Below, piece after piece: positions 23,958 through 33,288 of a DNA stretch of 64,000 nucleotides. The position numbers were made by a program, and so were the translations under genes. Position 1 is the stretch's first letter. Each line of letters begins with the position of its first letter. The DNA comes from Streptomyces sp. AC558_RSS880 (GTDB lineage: Bacteria > Actinomycetota > Actinomycetes > Streptomycetales > Streptomycetaceae). The stretch spans positions 62,001 to 126,000 of the forward strand of contig NZ_JAGMUJ010000161.1 of NCBI RefSeq assembly GCF_019049255.1, in the 5' to 3' direction. Below the pieces are notes generated by a model. The model did no database searches. It was not told the origin of the DNA and worked only from the letters and a program-made list of their open reading frames with translations.

Positions 23958-24032
23958 ATTGCCGCATGCAATGCCGCAGTATGTACGTCGCCCCACAGAG
24001 CTGTTCGATATACTGAACACTGTCTCTGTGGG
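23958..24032. promoter_or_regulatory. Palindrome-rich operator region between aldehyde dehydrogenase and iclR-type gene
   Basis: Three inverted repeats lie in a short AT-rich divergent promoter region. ATTGC-N5-GCAAT occupies 23958-23972. CCCACAGAG (23992-24000) is mirrored by CTCTGTGGG (24024-24032). Nested between these arms is TGTTCGATATACTGAACA (24002-24019), an 18-bp imperfect palindrome. IclR proteins bind such inverted repeats, so this is the likely site of control of the aldehyde dehydrogenase and of autoregulation. Confidence 0.65.
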
Positions 24033-24081
24033 TGAATGTGCTTCGGAGACTATTTCCAGGCGAACGAAGGGGTCAAGGGCG

Positions 24082-24855
24082 ATGTCGGCTGGCGAGACGG
24101 GCGGCGGGGCGCAGGTCAAGTCCGCGGTACGGACCGTTGAACTGCTCGAATACTTCGCCGGGCGCCCCGGCATGCACTCCCTGGCGGCGGTCCAGGAGGC
24201 CGTCGGCTACCCCAAGTCGAGCCTCTACATGCTGCTGCGCACCCTCGTGGACCTCGGCTGGGTGGAGACGGACGCGACGGGCACGCGGTACGGCATCGGC
24301 GTGCGGGCGCTGCTGGTGGGCACGTCGTACATCGACGGCGACGAGGTCGTCGCGGCGGCCCGCCCCACCCTGGACCGGCTCTCCGACGACACCACGGAGA
24401 CCATCCACCTCGCCCGGCTCGACGGCACCAACGTGGTCTACCTCGCCACCCGCCAGTCGCAGCACTACCTGCGCCCGTTCACCCGGGTCGGCCGCCGGCT
24501 GCCCGCGCACTCGACGTCGCTGGGCAAGGCGCTGCTGAGCACGTATCCGGACGAGCAGGTGCGCAAGATGCTCCCGGAGACGCTGCCCGCGCTGACCGAG
24601 CACACCATCACGGACCGGGAGAAGCTCATCGAGGAGCTGCACCTGGTGCGGGAGCAGGGCTTCGCCGTGGACCGCGAGGAGAACACGCTGGGGCTGCGCT
24701 GCTTCGGTGTGGCGATCCCGTACCGCACCCCCGCGCGGGACGCGATCAGCTGCTCGGTGCCGGTGGCGCGGCTCACGCCCGCGCACGAGCAGATGGTCAA
24801 GGACGCCCTGTTCGACGCCCGCGACCGGCTGACCCTGGCCACCCGGAGGCTCTGA
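24082..24855 (+). CDS. IclR-family transcriptional regulator
   Basis: DNA-binding regulator (257 aa): N-terminal winged helix-turn-helix (about residues 12-70; SLAAVQEAVGYPKSSLYMLL) and C-terminal effector domain (VGRRLPAHSTSLGKALLS is the family hallmark, with RCFGVAIPY near the end). ATG at 24082 gives the usual IclR length. Divergent from the aldehyde dehydrogenase, which it probably controls in response to a sugar-acid intermediate; the effector is unknown. Followed 3 bp later by a GNAT gene in the same direction. Confidence 0.92.
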   Translation: MSAGETGGGAQVKSAVRTVELLEYFAGRPGMHSLAAVQEAVGYPKSSLYMLLRTLVDLGWVETDATGTRYGIGVRALLVGTSYIDGDEVVAAARPTLDRLSDDTTETIHLARLDGTNVVYLATRQSQHYLRPFTRVGRRLPAHSTSLGKALLSTYPDEQVRKMLPETLPALTEHTITDREKLIEELHLVREQGFAVDREENTLGLRCFGVAIPYRTPARDAISCSVPVARLTPAHEQMVKDALFDARDRLTLATRRL

Positions 24856-24858
24856 CCC

Positions 24859-25332
24859 GTGGACATCGCCCTGCGACCGGTGCACGACAGCGACCTGCCG
24901 GTCTTCTACCGGCAGCTGAACGACCCGGAGGCGCTGCGCATGGCGGCCTTCACCCCCGAGGACCCCGCCGACCGGGCCGGCTTCGACGCCCACTGGGCGC
25001 GCGTCCGCAGCTCGCCGGGGATCGTGGTGCGCACGGTCCTGGGCGACGGCGACGTGGTGGGGCACGCGGCGGTGTACGGGGAGCCGGGCGAGCGCGAGGT
25101 GACGTACTGGGTCGACCGCGCCCACTGGGGCGAGGGCATCGCCACCGCCGCGCTGCGCGGGCTGCTGACGGAGGTGGGCGAACGCCCGCTGCACGCGCGC
25201 GTGGCCGCGGACAACGCGGGGTCGCGGCGGGTGCTGGAGCGGTGCGGCTTCGAGGTCTCCGCGCGGGCCACGGCGTACGCGCCCGCGCGGGGCACGGAGA
25301 TCGAGGAGCTCGTGCTCACGCTGGGAGGCTGA
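24859..25332 (+). CDS. GNAT-family N-acetyltransferase (RimJ/RimL-like)
   Basis: Acetyl-CoA-dependent acetyltransferase (157 aa). The fold is visible from RPVHDSDLPVFY at the start to the acetyl-CoA loop region WGEGIATAALRG and the C-terminal ADNAGSRRVLERCGFE helix typical of RimJ/RimL proteins. GTG start 3 bp after the IclR gene stop, so co-transcribed. Substrate not identifiable; antibiotic, amino-acid or protein N-terminal acetylation are all possible. Confidence 0.85.
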   Translation: MDIALRPVHDSDLPVFYRQLNDPEALRMAAFTPEDPADRAGFDAHWARVRSSPGIVVRTVLGDGDVVGHAAVYGEPGEREVTYWVDRAHWGEGIATAALRGLLTEVGERPLHARVAADNAGSRRVLERCGFEVSARATAYAPARGTEIEELVLTLGG

Positions 25333-25413
25333 CCCGGTCCTCCCCCGCGCGGCGGAGGCGGATCGTCGCCGCGCAGGAGGTGCCGGCGGGCGGCCGCGCG
25401 CGAGGCTGAGGGC

Positions 25414-26427
25414 ATGTCGCGGACACTCACCCCCGCCGTCGCCACCGCCGGCCCCGCTCTTCCCCGCTCCCGCAGGCTGCTGCGCGCCGTCGCCGTCGTG
25501 GCCTGCCTGCCGTACCTCACCCTCAAGGCGGCCTGGGTGGCGGGCAGTCACGTCGGCGTGCCGGCGGACAGCCCGCTGCTGGACTATCACGCCGAGATGA
25601 TCGCCGCCAACGTCCTGACGATCCTGATGGACGGCGCGGTGATCGTGCTCGTGCTCCTGCTGACCCGGCCGTGGGGCCGCAGGGTGCCCACGTGGCTGCT
25701 CGCGGCGCCGATGTGGATCGCTACCGGGCTGCTGGCGCCGGTCATGGCCGGCTATCCGCTCCAGCTGCTGGTGCGCGCGCTCGGCGGGAGCGCCGCGGGC
25801 ACCTCCGGCGGCGGAGGCGATCCCTTCCTGCACGAGTGGGTGTTCGCCGTCGTCTACGGCGGCTTCATCGTCCAGGGCCTGGCACTGGGCGCGCTGTTCC
25901 TGCTGTACGCCCGGGACCGCTGGGGTCATCTGTGGCGCGGCCGGATGGGGGACCCGCCGGCCGCACCGGCGGGGGCGGCGCAGCGGGTCACCGCGGTGGC
26001 GGCGGCCGTGTTCACGCTGTTCCCGCTGGCGATGCGGATCATGTGGGCCTGCGGGGGCACGACCGGGCTGAGCGCGGGCGCCGTCGCGGACCGGGGCAGC
26101 GACTTCCACGTCCTGGAGTCGCTGTACGTCGTCCACCTCCTCGCCGCGGTCACCGGCGGAGCGCTCCTGGCCTTCCGGCGCGCTCCGGCGCTGCCGGTGC
26201 GGGTGCCGCTCGCCCTCGCCGGGGTCTGCTCCGCCGCCGTGGCCTGCTGGGGCGGCTGGATGGCGCTGGCGGCCCTGGTCTCCGGAGGAGATCCCGCCGA
26301 CCGCCCCACGGGGCTGATGCTGCTGACCTACGCTGGCCAGATGATCGCCGGTCTCCTCGTCGCCACCGTCGGCGCCCGTTTCCTCGCGGCGCGGTCCGCG
26401 AGGACCGTCGAGCGCCCGGTGACGTGA
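25414..26427 (+). CDS. Polytopic membrane protein of unknown function
   Basis: Not recognised as a named family. It has 337 residues and about eight hydrophobic helices separated by short loops; a Gly-rich loop (GTSGGGGDP) lies outside or inside after helix 4. Its stop overlaps the GTG of a sensor kinase gene by 4 bp (GTGA), so the two are made together. This suggests that it is an accessory sensor or modulator of that two-component system. ATG at 25414; no strong ribosome site upstream. Confidence 0.7.
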   Translation: MSRTLTPAVATAGPALPRSRRLLRAVAVVACLPYLTLKAAWVAGSHVGVPADSPLLDYHAEMIAANVLTILMDGAVIVLVLLLTRPWGRRVPTWLLAAPMWIATGLLAPVMAGYPLQLLVRALGGSAAGTSGGGGDPFLHEWVFAVVYGGFIVQGLALGALFLLYARDRWGHLWRGRMGDPPAAPAGAAQRVTAVAAAVFTLFPLAMRIMWACGGTTGLSAGAVADRGSDFHVLESLYVVHLLAAVTGGALLAFRRAPALPVRVPLALAGVCSAAVACWGGWMALAALVSGGDPADRPTGLMLLTYAGQMIAGLLVATVGARFLAARSARTVERPVT

Positions 26428-27674
26428 GGGCGTTCGCGCGGCTGCTGTTCGGCCGGCGGGCGCGGCTGCGCTGGATCCACCTGATCCTGGGCGGGGCGCT
26501 CGCCATGCCCTACGTCTTCGTCGGCGCGGTCGTCGTCGGGCCGTTGTCCGACGGCACCGCCGTCTTCACGTCGATCGGCCTCCAGCTCGCCTCGTTCGGC
26601 GTCGGTCTGCCGCTGGCCGCCGTCACGTCCCTGTTCCCGCTGACCCGGCCGCTGGAGAGCGCCGCGGTGCGCTGGCTGTGCGGAGTGGACGCGGACCGGC
26701 TCGCCGACGGGCCCGCCCGGGGCCGGGCCGCCAAGGGCCGCACGGCGCTCTGGTTCACGCTGCACCTGGGGTTCGGCGGGGTCGTCGCCGGGATGTCGCT
26801 GGCGGTGCCGCCGTTCGCGGCCGTACTGATCGTGATGCCGCTCGCGGCGGAGACGGGCGCCTCCCGTCCGGAGCCCTGGGAGGTCTTCGGCCACACCTGG
26901 GCGTGGGCGCTGGCCCCGGTCGCGGGCGTGGCGTCGCTCCTGGCGCTGGCGTGCTGCGCGGCGGGGGCCGGGGCGCTGCTGGCCCGCTGGGCGCCCGCGC
27001 TGCTCGGTCCCACCCCCGAGGACCGGCTCGCCGTCGCCGAGGCACGCGCCGCCGACCTGGCCGTGCGCAACCGCCTGGCGCGGGAGCTGCACGACTGCGT
27101 CGGGCACGCGCTGAGCGCGGTGACCCTGCAGGCGAGCGCGGCCCGCCGGGTCCTGGACGCCGACCCGGAGTTCGTCCGCGAGGCCCTCGCGGCGATCGAG
27201 GAGACCACCCGCCGCACAGTGGGCGAACTCGACGCGGTACTCGGTCTGCTGCGGGACGGCGCCGCCCCCGGTACGGCCCCGGCGCCCACGCTCGCCGCCG
27301 ACCTGGACGGTCTGCTGCGCCGCACCCGGGCGGCCGGGCTGAAGGTGACGGCCGCGGTCGGGGCACCGCTCGGGGCCCTGCCGCCGGTGCTGTCCCGCGA
27401 GGCCTACCGCATCGTGCAGGAAGGCCTGGGCAACGCCCTCAAGCACGCCGGCGCGGGGGCCGAGGTGAGCTTGCGCGTCGCACTGGGCGACGGCCGTCTG
27501 GAGCTCACCGTGGAGAACCCCCTTCCGTCCGCTCCCGCCACCCGTGCCGGCGGCGGCCACGGTCTGCCCGGCATCGAGTCCCGTGCCCGCGTCCTGGGCG
27601 GCACGGCCCACGCGGGCCCGGCCGGGGACACCTGGCGCCTGCACGTACGCCTCCCGACCCGCGCGACAGCCTGA
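26424..27674 (+). CDS. NarL-type sensor histidine kinase
   Basis: Membrane sensor kinase (416 aa). Four hydrophobic helices occupy about the first 190 residues; the HisKA_3 box NRLARELHDCVGHALSAVT has phospho-acceptor H223; the HATPase domain has YRIVQEGLGNALKHA and GGGHGLPGIESRARVLGG. GTG start at 26424 overlaps the upstream membrane protein gene. The response regulator gene follows after 30 bp. The stimulus is unknown; with no extracellular domain it may sense membrane state or work through the upstream membrane protein. Confidence 0.92.
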   Translation: MRAFARLLFGRRARLRWIHLILGGALAMPYVFVGAVVVGPLSDGTAVFTSIGLQLASFGVGLPLAAVTSLFPLTRPLESAAVRWLCGVDADRLADGPARGRAAKGRTALWFTLHLGFGGVVAGMSLAVPPFAAVLIVMPLAAETGASRPEPWEVFGHTWAWALAPVAGVASLLALACCAAGAGALLARWAPALLGPTPEDRLAVAEARAADLAVRNRLARELHDCVGHALSAVTLQASAARRVLDADPEFVREALAAIEETTRRTVGELDAVLGLLRDGAAPGTAPAPTLAADLDGLLRRTRAAGLKVTAAVGAPLGALPPVLSREAYRIVQEGLGNALKHAGAGAEVSLRVALGDGRLELTVENPLPSAPATRAGGGHGLPGIESRARVLGGTAHAGPAGDTWRLHVRLPTRATA

Positions 27675-27704
27675 CCCGGCCCGCCCACCACCTCGAGGAA
27701 TCCC

Positions 27705-28367
27705 ATGACCGGCCCCGCCCCGATCCGTGTCGTCCTCGCCGACGACGAGCGCATGGTGCGCACCGCCCTGCGGGCCATCCTGTCCGCGGAGGCCGACCTG
27801 GAGGTGGTCGGCGAGGCGGCCACGGGGGCGGAGGCGGTCGCCGTGGTGCGGGAACTGCGGCCCGACGTGGTGCTGATGGACGTCCGGATGCCGGAGACCG
27901 ACGGCATCCGCGCCACCGAGCAGATCCTCGCCGGCCTGGAGGAACCGCCCCGGATCGTCGTCGTCACCACCTTCGAGAACGACTCCTACGTGTACGACGC
28001 CCTGCGCGCGGGGGCCGCGGGGTTCCTCCTGAAGCGTGCGGACGCCGACGCGCTCGTCGGGGCGGTGCGGCTGGTGGCCCGCAGCGACACCCTGCTGTTC
28101 CCGGCGGCGGTCCGCGCGCTCGTCGCCGGGCACGCACGCGCGTGTCCCGCGCCTCCCGCGTGGGTGGCGCGGCTGACCGGGCGGGAGAGCGAGGTGCTGC
28201 GGCTCATGGCGGCCGGGCTGACCAACGCGGAGATCGCCCGGCGGATGGAGGTCGGCGCCGCGACGGTGAAGACGCACGTGGCCTCGGTGCTGGCCAAGAC
28301 GGGCACCCGGGACCGCACGCAGGCCGTCATCGCGGCGTACGAGTCGGGCTTCCTGCGCGGCGTATGA
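27705..28367 (+). CDS. NarL/LuxR-family response regulator
   Basis: Partner of the upstream kinase (220 aa). Receiver domain with D13/D14, phospho-acceptor D59 (LMDVRMP) and Lys in FLLKRADADAL; LuxR helix-turn-helix at the C-terminus (LTGRESEVLRLMAAGLTN, then VKTHVASVLAKTG). ATG with GAGGAA upstream. The second NarL pair within 8 kb; kinase and regulator sequences differ clearly from the first, so this is not a recent duplication. Confidence 0.93.
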   Translation: MTGPAPIRVVLADDERMVRTALRAILSAEADLEVVGEAATGAEAVAVVRELRPDVVLMDVRMPETDGIRATEQILAGLEEPPRIVVVTTFENDSYVYDALRAGAAGFLLKRADADALVGAVRLVARSDTLLFPAAVRALVAGHARACPAPPAWVARLTGRESEVLRLMAAGLTNAEIARRMEVGAATVKTHVASVLAKTGTRDRTQAVIAAYESGFLRGV

Positions 28368-28463
28368 CCCCGTGCCCGACGCGGGGCCGGCTTTCTGAAC
28401 GCCCGATGAGAAACCGGGCGGAAGGGAACGATCCGACGCCTGCCGTTCGTCTGTCCGAGCGGA

Positions 28464-29921
28464 ATGAACAGGACGATCAGGCGTGCCTCTGTCTTCATCC
28501 TGCTCCTGGTGTTCGCCCTGCTGGTCAGGGCGACCTGGGTGCAGTTCCACGAGGGCCGGGCACTCGCGGACAGCAGTGACAACCGGCGCAACGCGATCGA
28601 GACGTACGCGGAGCCGCTCGGGAACATCGTCGTGGCCGGTGAGTCGATCACCGGCTCGGCGCGGACGGAAAGGGGCGACCTCGCGTACAAGCGCACGTAC
28701 GAGAACGGCCCGCTGTACGCGGCGGTGACGGGCTACGCCTCGCAGGCGTACGCGCCGACGCAGCTGGAGGGCATCTACCAGGATCTGCTCAACGGCACGG
28801 ACCCCCGGCTGAAGACGGTGACGGACACCGTCACCGGCCGGCGTGCCGACCCGGGCACCGTGGTGACGACCGTCGACCCGGCGGTGCAGCGGGCGGCGTA
28901 CGAGGCGCTGGGCGACAAGAAGGGCGCGGCCGTGGCGATCGACCCGGAGACGGGCCGGATCCTCGCGGTGGTGTCGACCCCGTCGTACGACCCGGCGTCG
29001 CTGACCGACGCCAACACCGCGGGCGGGGCCTGGAAGGAGCTCACCGCGGATCCGGACAAGCCGCTCACCAACCGGGCGCTGCGCCAACCGTTGCCGCCGG
29101 GCTCGACGTTCAAGCTGGTCGTCGCGGCGGCCGCGCTGGAGGACGGGCTGTACGCGTCGGTGGACGAGGAGACCGACAGCCCCGACCCGTACACGCTGCC
29201 GGGCACGGTCACGGACCTCACCAACGAGAATCCGGACGCGCCGTGTGAGAACGCCTCGATCCGTGTCGCGCTGCAGTACTCCTGCAACAACGTCTTCGCG
29301 AAGACGGCCGTCACCCTGGGCCAGGACAAGGTGCGGGCGATGGCCGAGAAGTTCGGCTTCAACGACGGGACGCAGGACGTGCCGGTGCGCGCCCACACCA
29401 GCGTGTACCCCTCGGACATGGAGCCGTCGCAGACCGCGCTCACCGGCATCGGCCAGTTCGACGTGACCGCGACCCCGCTGCAGATGGCGATGGTGTCGGC
29501 GGCGATCGCGAACGGCGGGGAGCTGGTGTCGCCCCACCTGGTCAGCCGGATCACCGACAGCGGCGGCGACGTGCTGAAGGACTACGACGACGAGGCCGGG
29601 ACGGAGCGGATCGTCAGCTCCTCGACCGCCGAGCAGCTCCAGTCGGCGATGGAGACGGTCGTCGACGACGGCACGGGGTCGAACGCGCGGATCTCCGGCG
29701 CCACCGTGGGCGGCAAGACGGGCACCGCGCAGCACGGCGAGAACAACAGCAAGACGCCGTACGCCTGGTTCACCTCGTACGCGAAGTCGGACTCCTCGGG
29801 CGAGGAGGTCGCCGTGGCGGTCGTGGTGGAGCAGTCCGACGCGGCCCGCTCGGAGGTCAGCGGCAACGGTCTGGCGGCCCCGGTCGCCAAGGCGGCGATG
29901 GAGGCGGCGCTGCGGGACTGA
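28464..29921 (+). CDS. Class B penicillin-binding protein (transpeptidase, PbpA-like)
   Basis: Membrane-anchored peptidoglycan transpeptidase (485 aa). One N-terminal membrane helix (residues 8-26), a dimerisation/pedestal domain to about 150, then the penicillin-binding domain: STFK with nucleophile S214 and K217, SCN at 273-275, and KTG at 418-420. All catalytic motifs are intact. It resembles PbpA of actinomycete elongation/sporulation gene sets but stands alone here. ATG at 28464 just after a weak GAGCGGA. Ends in a strong terminator. Confidence 0.92.
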   Translation: MNRTIRRASVFILLLVFALLVRATWVQFHEGRALADSSDNRRNAIETYAEPLGNIVVAGESITGSARTERGDLAYKRTYENGPLYAAVTGYASQAYAPTQLEGIYQDLLNGTDPRLKTVTDTVTGRRADPGTVVTTVDPAVQRAAYEALGDKKGAAVAIDPETGRILAVVSTPSYDPASLTDANTAGGAWKELTADPDKPLTNRALRQPLPPGSTFKLVVAAAALEDGLYASVDEETDSPDPYTLPGTVTDLTNENPDAPCENASIRVALQYSCNNVFAKTAVTLGQDKVRAMAEKFGFNDGTQDVPVRAHTSVYPSDMEPSQTALTGIGQFDVTATPLQMAMVSAAIANGGELVSPHLVSRITDSGGDVLKDYDDEAGTERIVSSSTAEQLQSAMETVVDDGTGSNARISGATVGGKTGTAQHGENNSKTPYAWFTSYAKSDSSGEEVAVAVVVEQSDAARSEVSGNGLAAPVAKAAMEAALRD

Positions 29922-29952
29922 ACCCTCCCGGCCGGAAGGCCGTCTGTACGGA

Positions 29953-29990
29953 CGACGGGCCGCCCCCCTCCCCCCGGGGGCGGCCCGTCG
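29953..29990. terminator. Perfect 15-bp bidirectional terminator
   Basis: CGACGGGCCGCCCCC (29953-29967), 8-base loop, GGGGGCGGCCCGTCG (29976-29990). It lies between the convergent PBP and NCS2 permease genes and can stop transcription from both. Confidence 0.85.
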
Positions 29991-30004
29991 CCTCGCCCGC
30001 GCGG

Positions 30005-31456
<1,452 letters not shown>

Positions 31457-31652
31457 GACAACCACTCCTCGATGCCTGGAGATCGATCCGGCGGATACTG
31501 GCTGAATCGTGCCCGCGGTGAACCTCGTTCAGGTGCGGCTCGTGTTACGGATTCGTACACCGACGGACCAGACAGCGTTCGGCCCTCCGCACGAGCCCGT
31601 ACATGATCACTGCTACGCTCCGGAACTCACGCCGGTCACTCCGGATTTTCAC

Positions 31653-31670
31653 GTGTCATCTACATGACAC
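31653..31670. promoter_or_regulatory. Perfect 7-bp inverted repeat upstream of the ECF sigma gene
   Basis: GTGTCAT-CTAC-ATGACAC, between the divergent permease and sigma-factor genes, 55 bp before the sigma start. Operator-like; binding protein unknown. The region 31457-31725 contains no gene. Confidence 0.5.
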
Positions 31671-31725
31671 ACACTGTCACCGGTGCCCGTCGGGCGCCCG
31701 ACGCCACTGCGAGGGGAGGTCGCCC

Positions 31726-32331
31726 GTGGGCACCGTCGTCGACGACGCCGCCGCCGTGGAGTTCCACGCGTTCTTCGAACGCCACTACGCCGAACTGTCC
31801 CGGCTGGCCCATCTGCTGACGGGTGAGGCGGACGCCGCCGACGATCTGGCGGCGGACGCGCTGCTGGCGCTGTGGCACCGCTGGGACCGGGTGCGCGCCG
31901 CCGACCATCCGGTGGCGTACGCCCGGGGCGTGGTGGCCAATCTGGCCCGTACCCGGATCCGCAGCGCGGTGCGCGAACGGCGGCGGATCGCGCTGTTCTG
32001 GTCGCCGCGCGAGGAACGGATCGAGAACCCCGACGTGCCGGGAGTGGTGGACGTGCAGGAGGCGCTGCGCCGGCTGCCGTTCCGCAAGCGGGCGTGTGTG
32101 GTGCTGCGACACGCCTTCGACCTGTCGGAGAAGGACACCGCGCTGGCCCTGGGCGTCTCGGTGGGTACGGTGAAGAGTCAGACCTCGAAGGGGATGGCCG
32201 AACTGCAGCGGCTGCTGGGCACGCGGGAGGTACCGCGTCAGGTGCACGCGGCGGTGGCGGCCACCGCGGGCGGGGAAGCGGTCGGAAACGCGCGGAAACG
32301 CCCCACCGGGGCCAGGGGAAGGAACCGATGA
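31726..32331 (+). CDS. ECF RNA polymerase sigma factor (SigE family)
   Basis: Group IV sigma factor (201 aa). Region 2 (about residues 12-75) binds the -10 element and core polymerase; region 4 (about 110-165) contains the helix-turn-helix ALALGVSVGTVKSQTSKGM. It matches the SigE-like ECF subgroup (SIG3/ECF41-unlike, no SnoaL tail). GTG at 31726 is preceded by GAGGGGAGG. Its stop overlaps the ATG of a membrane protein gene by 4 bp, the usual layout of a sigma factor with its anti-sigma partner. A pectate lyase gene follows those two. Confidence 0.9.
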   Translation: MGTVVDDAAAVEFHAFFERHYAELSRLAHLLTGEADAADDLAADALLALWHRWDRVRAADHPVAYARGVVANLARTRIRSAVRERRRIALFWSPREERIENPDVPGVVDVQEALRRLPFRKRACVVLRHAFDLSEKDTALALGVSVGTVKSQTSKGMAELQRLLGTREVPRQVHAAVAATAGGEAVGNARKRPTGARGRNR

Positions 32332-33203
32332 CGATGCGGCGGGACGTGCACGAGGAGCTGCGCGCCCGGCTGCACGAGGCGGCCGGGGCGCACGAGCCCG
32401 ACCGGGAGCGCATGCTGGCCCGGGTGGAGCGGGGCATGGCCGGACCGGCCCGCCCCGAGCACCGGGCCGCGCGCCGGCCGGTGTTCGGCTGGTTCCGGGT
32501 GGCGGGCGCGACGGCCGCGGTGGCCGGGGTGCTGGCGGTGGGCGGCTACGCGGTCGCGTCGTCGGTGCAGGACGAGAAGCCGCCGCAGCGGCAGGTGGCC
32601 GCCTCACCGACGCCCACGCGGTCCCCGGAGGCGACGAGCCGGCCGCCCGAGCCGTCGGTGAACCCCACGCCGGACCCCCCGGAGCAGTCCCGGAACACGG
32701 CCACCCCGCCCGCGGGGAAGCGGAGTCCGTCCGACGGCCCCGCCCGGCCGCCGGCCGGGGTCGAGGACGGTCCGCTGTGGTCGGACGGCTCGGTGGACCC
32801 GCACAGCAACGAGTTCTGGGCGCAGAGCAACGTCACCCTGAAGACCACCGAGCGGCTGACCTCGCTCACCGTGGAGCTGCGGATCGCGCAGACCGGCGGG
32901 GTGACCTCCACGGGGGCCTGGCGCTCGCTGCCCGAGGACGACTTCGAGCTCTCGGTGGACGAGCGGGACGGCTTCCTCGTCTACGTCTGGACGCTCAAGG
33001 ACGGCCTGACGATCGAGCCCGGCGAGTGGCTCTTCGCGGGGCAGTACGACCACGAGCGCGGCGGCCGGGACGCCGGGGAGGACACCTACACGGCGTGGGC
33101 CGGCACCGGCTCCGAAGAGCTCGCGGTCGGCGGCGACTTCGCGGCGCAGGACGACCGGGACGACGAGGACGCGGCGGACGACGAGGACGACGAGGACGCG
33201 TAA
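32328..33203 (+). CDS. Single-pass membrane protein coupled to the ECF sigma factor, candidate anti-sigma/sensor
   Basis: Protein of 291 aa. A 56-residue cytoplasmic part rich in charged helices (RRDVHEELRARLHEAAGA) precedes one membrane helix (about 57-80), a Pro/Ser/Thr-rich linker (84-150), a folded outer domain of about 120 residues and an extremely acidic end with 15 Asp/Glu in the last 17. ATGA overlap with the sigma gene suggests that it holds that sigma factor inactive, but I see no standard zinc anti-sigma motif (HxxxCxxC). The outer domain, rich in Trp and aromatic residues, looks like a beta-sandwich of carbohydrate-binding type; this is inference. Confidence 0.68.
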   Translation: MTMRRDVHEELRARLHEAAGAHEPDRERMLARVERGMAGPARPEHRAARRPVFGWFRVAGATAAVAGVLAVGGYAVASSVQDEKPPQRQVAASPTPTRSPEATSRPPEPSVNPTPDPPEQSRNTATPPAGKRSPSDGPARPPAGVEDGPLWSDGSVDPHSNEFWAQSNVTLKTTERLTSLTVELRIAQTGGVTSTGAWRSLPEDDFELSVDERDGFLVYVWTLKDGLTIEPGEWLFAGQYDHERGGRDAGEDTYTAWAGTGSEELAVGGDFAAQDDRDDEDAADDEDDEDA

Positions 33204-33288
33204 AAAAAGATCGTCCGGGACGGCAACCCTTTCCGGGGCGGCGGCGACCAGGAGACGCAAAGACCCTCTCCACGCAAGGACATCGCGC

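Noticed and set aside
19935..28367. The two NarL kinase/regulator pairs as a recent tandem duplication
   Set aside because: Domain layouts differ (extra C-terminal domain in the first, coupled membrane protein in the second), and receiver and kinase sequences differ throughout.
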